Positions 1 through 3,564 of a stretch of DNA of 6,001 nucleotides are shown piece after piece. Each line of letters begins with the position of its first letter. The stretch's first letter is position 1. The stretch covers positions 1 through 6,001 of the forward strand of contig CAZKDJ010000235.1 of NCBI GenBank assembly GCA_964551295.1, given 5' to 3'. A model generated the notes under the pieces. That model did not search any database, was not told where the DNA came from, and worked only from the letters and a program-made list of their open reading frames with translations. The DNA comes from JAFGED01 sp964551295 (GTDB lineage Bacteria > Chloroflexota > Anaerolineae > B4-G1). Position numbers and translations under genes: made by a program.

Positions 1-177
1 GGCCGCTACGTGGACCCCAAGCACCACGAGCAGGACCGGCGCTGGCTGCCCCTGCGGGTCGATCTCTCGCCCTTCAGCGGGAAGCTGGTGCGCGATATGC
101 CTGCTTCGCGCGGAGGGGTACGTCAGGAGAACAGGACGCAGATTAAGCCGGAAATCCGGGCTGATTTTCGCAGATAA
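1..177 (+). pseudogene. 3' fragment of a duplicated membrane/beta-domain protein gene, fused to a foreign tail
   Basis: Frame 1 is open from the window edge to a TAA at 175-177. The first 31 codons reproduce the beta-rich domain of the intact protein encoded at 3565-4311 (it includes RYVDPKHHEQDRRW and VDLSPFSGKLVR). Over positions 1-94 versus 4123-4216 I count two mismatches: one gives Gln to Arg (position 56), the other is a silent Val codon (position 90). After position 94 the match stops. The frame then runs through a KLVRDMPASRG-like tail and into a palindromic repeat, so the last 40 or so residues of the intact protein, including its WAGWGEPRL motif, are missing. This looks like a paralogue or duplicate broken at its 3' end. 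Its start lies outside the window, so I cannot tell whether the rest is intact or expressed. Confidence 0.75.
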
Positions 178-233
178 CGCCGCTCTGCTTACCAAAGATC
201 AGCGTCCGCTCCATAGGAGCGCCATCTGCGTCC
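134..233. repeat. Palindromic dispersed repeat (MITE/REP-like), copy 1
   Basis: The ends are perfect 10-bp inverted repeats, GGACGCAGAT (134-143) and ATCTGCGTCC (224-233), enclosing 80 bp. Two smaller hairpins lie inside: CCGGA/TCCGG at 148-159 and CGCTCC-ATA-GGAGCG at 207-221. It is too short to encode a transposase and has no ORF of its own. Elements with cgcagat / atctgcg ends are a common class of short dispersed repeat in some phyla. Whether this one was moved by a transposase supplied in trans is not visible here; no clear target-site duplication flanks it. Confidence 0.7.
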
Positions 234-267
234 AAATTCCTTCGGCACAGAATTGATCGGTGATGGT

Positions 268-295
268 TGGACAATTGAACTGGCTGTGATAGAAT
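268..295 (+). promoter_or_regulatory. Sigma-70-type promoter P1 of the PIN TA operon
   Basis: TGGACA (268-273; five of six to TTGACA) is followed by a 16-bp spacer and TAGAAT (290-295; five of six to TATAAT). A TG dinucleotide at 287-288 makes it an extended -10. It gives a leader of roughly 70 nt before the ATG at 375. The same layout recurs at 1493-1520, which supports it being functional. Confidence 0.6.
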
Positions 296-374
296 AACAC
301 GCACAGTCGCCAACAAGAGAGGCCGGGGGCGGCGGGATAGTGTGGAGGGATAATCAAATTATCGGAGGTGAAAG

Positions 375-824
375 ATGGCCAAGACAAACATACAGGTACG
401 GGATTTTACCACGCTGGCCGAACCATCGGACTCGGTAGTACTGGTACGCTTTCAAGATATAGATGGCAGCGTTCACGTGTATCGCGATGGTACAGTGGTG
501 TTATCCTCGCCTCTCGGGACCACTGTAACCCGTCTGCAGCAGCCAGGGGATCGCTTGTGGCGGCGGGAGACCTTTTTGAACATGCTGGTCCAGATGGGGG
601 TCTCTGACCAGGAACTGGTGGAAGCAGGCTTAATGACCGAGGCGCGGGAAGAAGCGCTCTCACGGCTGGGGTTTCGGGCCGCAGTGAAACAGACAGCGGC
701 AGAATCAGTGGCGCATTTCCGAGACTGGTGCGCCCGCCACGACCTGGACTATGAGGCCATGAGTGAGGAACAAATAGACGAATGGTTGACGGCCCGGCTC
801 GCAGAGGTGCGGGGTTCCCCGTGA
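375..824 (+). CDS. Putative antitoxin partner of the downstream PIN toxin
   Basis: This is a 149-residue protein of no family I can name with certainty. The ATG at 375 is well supported: a GGAGGTG Shine-Dalgarno at 364-370 lies just upstream, with promoter P1 before it. Residues ~20-60 alternate as beta strands (SVVLVRFQDIDGSVHVYRDG), and residues ~62-95 look helical. The C-terminus (about 110-146) is acidic and helical, with YEAMSEEQIDEWLTARLAEVR. That resembles the SEEE-I-aLV-eVR tails of antitoxins paired with COG1569-type PIN toxins, and such tails usually wrap the toxin. Its stop overlaps the toxin's GTG start by four bases (GTGA, 821-824), so translation is probably coupled. The antitoxin role rests mainly on this arrangement. 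It is longer than a typical antitoxin, and I see no standard AbrB, RHH or HTH DNA-binding motif, so how the operon is autoregulated is unclear. Confidence 0.65.
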   Translation: MAKTNIQVRDFTTLAEPSDSVVLVRFQDIDGSVHVYRDGTVVLSSPLGTTVTRLQQPGDRLWRRETFLNMLVQMGVSDQELVEAGLMTEAREEALSRLGFRAAVKQTAAESVAHFRDWCARHDLDYEAMSEEQIDEWLTARLAEVRGSP

Positions 825-1243
825 TCAAATCAGTCAACGACACCAATGTCTGGATCGCCGGGATCAACTGGGACCGAGGAGCCGGGTATCGGATTCGGCT
901 GCACTGGGAAACGGGGCGGTTCCAGCACTTTATCTCGGCCGAGATTCTATACGAGATCATCCGTATCCTGCGGCAGGTGTTCGAATATTCTGACGAAATG
1001 CTATACGATTGGTACTGGTTGCTGTTGACCGGCTCAGTGTTTGTGATACCCCGTGCGATCATCAACGTCATCCGCGAGGATCCAGATGATAACAAGTTCC
1101 TGGCTTGCGCCGTCGAGGGAAATGTGGATTACATTGTGTCCGAGGATAATGATTTCAAACGGCTCGGAGCGTACGATTCTATTGTCGTGCTGGGAAAACA
1201 AGAATTTCTGCGCGTGTTGGAGATGGTAGATGAGGGAGGATAG
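821..1243 (+). CDS. PIN-domain ribonuclease toxin (COG1569-like)
   Basis: PIN toxins are Mg2+-dependent endoribonucleases that cut RNA and stop growth when the antitoxin is lost. I choose the GTG at 821, giving 140 residues. It makes a GTGA overlap with the antitoxin stop and places the family N-terminus (VNDTNVW) close to the start; an ATG at 782 in the same frame would add 13 residues lying inside the antitoxin gene. The acidic active site is complete: Asp7 in VNDTNVW, Glu45 in SAEILYEI, Asp90 in EDPDDNKFLACAVEG, and Asp109/Asp111 in YIVSEDNDF. The DPDDNKFLACA...DYIVSEDNDF block is the signature of the putative TA toxin PIN family COG1569. Length and motif spacing are normal, so the toxin should be active. 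I see no strong terminator after it. Confidence 0.88.
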   Translation: MIKSVNDTNVWIAGINWDRGAGYRIRLHWETGRFQHFISAEILYEIIRILRQVFEYSDEMLYDWYWLLLTGSVFVIPRAIINVIREDPDDNKFLACAVEGNVDYIVSEDNDFKRLGAYDSIVVLGKQEFLRVLEMVDEGG

Positions 1244-1267
1244 ACAACAGTTACTGTATTTTCCGTC

Positions 1268-1358
1268 GTGCGCAGCCTGCTGGCGGGGACGTGTTTCTAC
1301 CTGGCGTGGAAACTGGTGCGCGAGATGCCTGCCTCGCGGGGTTATCAAGAGGAAAATG
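1268..1358 (+). other. Possible coding remnant (membrane-protein tail)
   Basis: One frame reads VRSLLAGTCFYLAWKLVRE, then MPASRG, before running into the palindromic element at 1359. It contains a short hydrophobic stretch. The same KLVR(E/D)MPASRG segment occurs in the same frame at 82-115. The four base differences between the copies in that segment all fall at third codon positions: three are silent and one is Glu/Asp. That is what a formerly coding sequence would show. I recognise no family and do not think it is an expressed gene now. Confidence 0.25.
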
Positions 1359-1456
1359 GGACGCAGATGTCGCTCCGGCGGAGCGCTCGCAGATGCACGC
1401 AGGTAATGTTACTCGGCTTACAACAAATCAGCATAGATCAGCGTTCATCTGCGTCC
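1359..1456. repeat. Palindromic dispersed repeat (MITE/REP-like), copy 2
   Basis: It has the same 10-bp terminal inverted repeats as copy 1: GGACGCAGAT at 1359-1368 and ATCTGCGTCC at 1447-1456. The internal hairpin CGCTCC-GGC-GGAGCG lies at 1371-1385, near the left end. In copy 1 the equivalent hairpin is near the right end. The right half (GGCTTAC...ATCAGC...GATCAGCG) still resembles copy 1 in direct orientation. No ORF of its own. Confidence 0.7.
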
Positions 1457-1492
1457 AGGCTCTTACCAGGACAGGGTTTGATTGGCGGTGCC

Positions 1493-1520
1493 TGGACAAC
1501 TGAATTGGATGTGATAGAAT
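1493..1520 (+). promoter_or_regulatory. Sigma-70-type promoter P2 of the hicBA operon
   Basis: TGGACA (1493-1498), a 16-bp spacer, then TAGAAT (1515-1520) with TG at 1512-1513. The spacing is identical to promoter P1 at 268-295. Transcription would begin about 90 nt before the hicB ATG at 1614. Confidence 0.6.
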
Positions 1521-1613
1521 TACAGTGCAGTGGAGGGGCATAGTGGGCTTCTGAGAGTCCGTCTACGAAGAGAGACGTTTTCGTAACCAGGTGGTTTTAT
1601 GGAGGATGCTTCA

Positions 1614-1847
1614 ATGGTAGTTCACCAGTTCACAGTTGTCATAGAGCCGGATGAGGATGCTTTTCACGCCTATGTTCCGGCGCTGCCCGGCTGTCATTCC
1701 TTTGGAAGCACCGTGGAGGAGGCGCGGAGGAATATAGCAGAAGCGATAGCGTTGCACGTTGAAAGCATGCAGGAGGATGAGGAGCCTATTCCCTGTGAAC
1801 GGGAACCCCTGTTCATCACTCGCCTTTCGGTGCCAGTGTCAGCATGA
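1614..1847 (+). CDS. hicB: HicB-family antitoxin
   Basis: HicB binds and blocks the HicA mRNA interferase. I choose the ATG at 1614, giving 77 residues: GGAGG at 1601-1605 sits 8 bases upstream, and the protein then begins directly with the family strand (MVVHQFTVVIEPDED). An ATG at 1599 in the same frame would add five residues, but its ribosome site is poorer. The HicB core is clear: FTVVIEPDEDAFHAYVPALPGCHSFGS at residues 6-32, then TVEEARRNIAEAIALHVESM, the partially degraded RNase-H-like fold of the family. No C-terminal HTH or ribbon-helix-helix domain follows, so this is the short form and may not autoregulate by itself. The antitoxin comes before the toxin, opposite to the order in E. 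coli hicAB, and its stop overlaps hicA by ATGA at 1844-1847. Confidence 0.9.
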   Translation: MVVHQFTVVIEPDEDAFHAYVPALPGCHSFGSTVEEARRNIAEAIALHVESMQEDEEPIPCEREPLFITRLSVPVSA

Positions 1848-2119
1848 GCCCAAGATTGCCACGGGTTGGCTGCCGTGAACTGGTCCAGGCCTTGAAACGG
1901 GCGGGCTTTGAGGAACAACGCCAACGCGGCAGCCACCTGCACATGCGTCGGCAGAGCGATGGAAGACGTGTTACCGTGCCTGTTCACAAAGGGCGCACAG
2001 TCCCTGCTGGCACTCTGCGAGCCATTCTGCGTGATGCAGAGATCAGCGTTGACGAGTTCAACGGTCTACTGAAGAAGCGCCGGGGATCAGGAAGACACAG
2101 CGTTGATCACATCGAGTAG
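1844..2119 (+). CDS. hicA: HicA-family mRNA interferase toxin
   Basis: HicA is a small dsRBD-fold RNase that cleaves mRNAs and is neutralised by HicB. The 91-residue product starts at an ATG overlapping the hicB stop. It shows the family order: CRELVQALKRAGFEEQRQRGSHLHMRR (residues 10-36), with His31 of the GSH motif as the catalytic residue. Then come VTVPVHKGRTVPAGTLRAILRDA and ISVDEFNGLL. Family members normally end soon after the EF--LL segment, at about residue 76. Here a further 12 or so residues (RGSGRHSVDHIE) follow, and the last 17 bases overlap the start of a lipoprotein fragment. The native stop may have been lost when foreign sequence was joined downstream. The catalytic core is complete, so the toxin is probably functional. 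Confidence 0.9.
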   Translation: MSPRLPRVGCRELVQALKRAGFEEQRQRGSHLHMRRQSDGRRVTVPVHKGRTVPAGTLRAILRDAEISVDEFNGLLKKRRGSGRHSVDHIE

Positions 2120-2429
2120 ATTCACCTCCCTCATCCTCGTGCTGATGTTGCTTTCTGCCTGCACCGTCGGCGGCGTGGACGTGGAGCAGGAGCAGGCCTC
2201 CGGCCTGGCCGGCGAACTGCTGGACGGCCATACCTTGGGGCAAACGTTCACGCTGCAGTATGACGGCCTCTACCGCGTCGACCTCTACACCGCCACCTAC
2301 GCCCGGGAAAACACTCACCCGGTCATCTTCCGCATCAGCCCTGTCCCTGCTGGCGGGGGAGGAGCCTGCCCTGAGCTTGTTGAAGGGGTTGGGGAGGGGG
2401 CAATGCCGCGCCTGTGCTTGAGCCGGTGA
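2103..2429 (+). pseudogene. Lipoprotein N-terminal fragment ending in a dispersed repeat
   Basis: A TTG at 2103 with AGGAAG at 2089-2094 opens a frame with a textbook lipoprotein signal: one Arg, then the hydrophobic LILVLMLLSAC, with lipobox LSAC and Cys20 as the lipidated residue. The mature part (GHTLGQTF, YDGLYRVDLYTATYARENTHP, VIFRI) looks like the start of a beta-sandwich domain seen in large envelope proteins. After about residue 80 the frame enters low-complexity repeat sequence (ACPELVEG) and stops at 2429, at 108 residues. It is most likely the 5' end of a longer gene cut off by a repeat-associated rearrangement. A secreted short lipoprotein could still be made. It overlaps hicA by 17 bases in another frame. 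Confidence 0.55.
2365..2388. repeat. Dispersed repeat of the 'PELVEG' type
   Basis: The core CCTGCCCTGAGCTTGTTGAA plus GGGG translates on the + strand as PELVEG and on the - strand as NKLRAGS. Those peptides are tell-tale products of a small dispersed repeat that often turns up at the broken ends of genes. It lies exactly where the lipoprotein frame loses protein-like character. Confidence 0.55.
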
Positions 2430-2445
2430 CTTTGCCCACGTTGGG

Positions 2446-2474
2446 TTGACATCGGTGGGCTTTGAACTTACAAT
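2446..2474 (+). promoter_or_regulatory. Strong sigma-70-type promoter P3 of the third TA locus
   Basis: A perfect TTGACA (2446-2451), a 17-bp spacer, and TACAAT (2469-2474). A second -10-like TAGAAT follows at 2488-2493 inside GATAGAATTGCAG, the same box that forms the -10 at P1 and P2. The TTGA...GGTG...TTGAA...GATAGAATT order echoes P1 and P2, with about five extra bases between the TTGA and TAGAAT boxes. Either -10 box could be used. The downstream ATG is 36-55 nt away. Confidence 0.65.
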
Positions 2475-2528
2475 GTATTTGATGGGATAGAATTGCAGCG
2501 CAAGCCTGTGTAGTCGAGGAGGATGATG

Positions 2529-2870
2529 ATGCAACAAGCACCTACCGTGCAACCTTTTATGGATCTATATACATCGCTGCCGGTGGCGCAAAGACGACGC
2601 CTGGAAGCGCAAGCCCAGGCGTATATCCAAGCCTTGGATCAGGCCATTGCTCAAGTTCTGGCTCCAACCATCGGTAGAGCGGACGATCAATTCCTGGTCA
2701 CCGACGAGATTATCCCTCTCTACGGCGTGGGGCCAACGCCTGAGGCGGCTATGGCAGACTACCGCTCTGTGGTGGTTGAATATTACGAAAGCCTGATAGA
2801 GGATGCCGCACGATTAGGGCGCGTGCTGCGCAACCAACTCGAAGTGCTGCAGGGGGTGCTGGTGGTGTGA
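2529..2870 (+). CDS. Uncharacterised small protein, antitoxin-like
   Basis: I do not recognise a named family. Three ATGs in a row occur at 2523, 2526 and 2529. The GAGGAGG at 2516-2522 is well spaced (6 nt) only for 2529, giving 113 residues. The N-terminal half is helical and Gln/Ala-rich (QRRRLEAQAQAYIQALDQAIAQVL). The C-terminal half, LVTDEIIPLYGVGPTPEAAMADYRSVV then EYYESLIEDAARLGRVLRNQLEVLQGVL, has the G-G-TPE-A--DY pattern that HicB-like and related antitoxins carry after their core strand. Its own promoter (P3) and position at the head of a TA locus fit an antitoxin role. However, the gene that follows is itself an antitoxin (MNT type), not a toxin, so a cognate toxin may have been lost. 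Confidence 0.6.
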   Translation: MQQAPTVQPFMDLYTSLPVAQRRRLEAQAQAYIQALDQAIAQVLAPTIGRADDQFLVTDEIIPLYGVGPTPEAAMADYRSVVVEYYESLIEDAARLGRVLRNQLEVLQGVLVV

Positions 2871-2876
2871 TAGAAT
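2866..2876 (+). promoter_or_regulatory. Extended -10-like box before the MNT gene
   Basis: TGTGATAGAAT overlaps the stop codon of the preceding gene and is identical to the box in P1 and P2. No good -35 lies 16-18 bases upstream. It could be an internal promoter for the MNT/HepT pair, a relic of the shared unit, or chance. Confidence 0.3.
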
Positions 2877-2902
2877 TGAGCCAGGTTTCAAGGAGGAAAC
2901 AC

Positions 2903-3283
2903 GTGTCTACCGCTCTCAAGGCAAGCCCAGAAGAAATGGCCGTGTATCGGGCCACTGCACGACGCCGGCAGGAGCGAGAGCAGCAGGAATTGGCGAGGCT
3001 ACAGGAGCAGGCCTGGCAGGCAGCACGGCGTGCCGCGAAATTGCTGAAGGAGCGGTTTGGCGCCACGCGGGTGGTGGTATTCGGCTCGCTGGTGCATAAG
3101 GACTGCTTCACCCGCTGGTCCGATGTCGACGTCGCCGCCTGGGGGATTCGCCCCGAGGATACCTTCCGAGCCATCGGCGCAGTAATGGATATAGACGCAG
3201 AGCCCGAGGTCAATCTAGTGGACGTGGGGGCCTGTCGTCCTTCGCTATTGGCCACTATTGAGCGAGAAGGGGTGGAATTGTGA
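2903..3283 (+). CDS. mntA: MNT-type nucleotidyltransferase antitoxin
   Basis: MNT antitoxins neutralise HEPN RNase toxins, in studied systems by transferring AMP groups to a Tyr of the toxin. I choose the GTG at 2903 because AAGGAGG at 2890-2896 is ideally placed. A GTG at 2867 in the same frame would translate the Shine-Dalgarno itself and overlap the previous gene. The 126-residue product has an unusual N-terminal helix of about 35 residues rich in Arg, Glu and Gln (RRRQEREQQELARLQEQAWQ). The minimal NTase core follows: VVVFGSLVHKD (Gly61-Ser62), then SDVDVAAWG (Asp74, Asp76). The third acidic position, normally Asp in a VDLVD-type strand, reads EVNLVD, with Asn104 where Asp is expected and Asp107 three residues on. 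It ends ATIEREGVEL and overlaps the next start by GTGA. Confidence 0.85.
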   Translation: MSTALKASPEEMAVYRATARRRQEREQQELARLQEQAWQAARRAAKLLKERFGATRVVVFGSLVHKDCFTRWSDVDVAAWGIRPEDTFRAIGAVMDIDAEPEVNLVDVGACRPSLLATIEREGVEL

Positions 3284-3453
3284 TCGAACGCTACGCGTTG
3301 GTGGCGGGACGCATCCGCCAGGAGTTGACCGAACTGGAGCAGGTTGTGGCGCGGGCAGAACGAGCCGTGGCTGCTGCCCGGCGGCGTTCTGAGAATCAGG
3401 TCGACCTCCTGGCCTTTGCCGATTTCTTGGAGCAATTGGCCCAGGAAGATTGA
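3280..3453 (+). pseudogene. hepT: HepT-like HEPN toxin with the catalytic middle deleted
   Basis: A GTG overlapping the mntA stop (GTGA, 3280-3283) opens a 57-residue frame beginning MIERYALVAGRIRQELTELE and ending LLAFADFLEQLAQED. From memory of the HepT-like toxins that partner this MNT subtype, the first part matches their N-terminal helix, and the last ~16 residues match their extreme C-terminus. The full proteins are around 140-160 residues, with the HEPN RNase motif (R-x4-6-H) between. Here residue ~40 (SENQ) appears joined directly to the C-terminal helix (VDLL), in frame, so the RNase residues and most of the four-helix bundle are gone. It should be non-toxic. It could alternatively be a genuine miniature partner protein; I consider deletion more likely. 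Confidence 0.65.
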
Positions 3454-3564
3454 CGACGGCATAGAAACGTGCAATGGTAACCAGCGACGAGTGTTGTTGG
3501 CGTACCCCCAATTCCGTATAACCTGTCGCCCGGCGCTTCTTGTTTCCTCCCATTGACTTCCTCT

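Larger units (their letters stand above)
85..299 (+). repeat. Copy 1 of a ~213-bp repeat-plus-promoter unit
   Basis: This stretch matches 1313-1524 in the same order and nearly the same spacing. Both begin CTGGTGCGCGA, continue ATGCCTGC-TCGCG, then carry a GGACGCAGAT...ATCTGCGTCC palindromic element, then a TTGAT-GG-G-TG block and a promoter ending GTGATAGAAT-ACA. The final 47 bases (253-299 versus 1478-1524) align without gaps at about 38 identities by eye. It sits between the broken gene at the window edge and the first TA operon. Confidence 0.65.
1313..1524 (+). repeat. Copy 2 of the ~213-bp repeat-plus-promoter unit
   Basis: Partner of 85-299. The same blocks occur in the same order: CTGGTGCGCGA at 1313, the palindromic element at 1359-1456, TTGATTGG at 1478, and the promoter ending at 1520. 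Total length differs by only about 3 bp, yet the interior of the palindromic element is strongly diverged. It occupies most of the gap between the PIN and HicBA operons (1244-1613). The only other things I see there are the possible coding remnant at 1268 and the untranslated leader of hicB. Confidence 0.65.

Noticed and set aside
782..820. Longer PIN start at ATG 782
   Set aside because: It would add 13 residues read inside the antitoxin gene. The GTG at 821 gives the normal family N-terminus and the typical GTGA overlap.
1244..1262. ACAGT-T-ACTGT followed by ATTTT as a terminator of the PIN operon
   Set aside because: The stem is only five pairs with a one-base loop, AT-rich at the base, and the T-run is short. 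It may be chance.
134..1456. The two palindromic elements as part of a CRISPR array
   Set aside because: There are only two copies, more than 1.1 kb apart, with diverged interiors and no spacers or cas genes.
1564..1588. ACGAA...TTCGT pairing in the hicB leader as a regulatory structure
   Set aside because: The stem is just five pairs with no supporting conservation in the other TA leaders.
2867..2902. Longer MNT start at GTG 2867
   Set aside because: The added codons include the strong Shine-Dalgarno at 2890-2896, which clearly serves the GTG at 2903.
3454..3564. Short gap before the membrane protein gene as an RNA gene or promoter
   Set aside because: I found no convincing -35/-10 pair, tRNA cloverleaf or strong hairpin. 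I see nothing definite in it.
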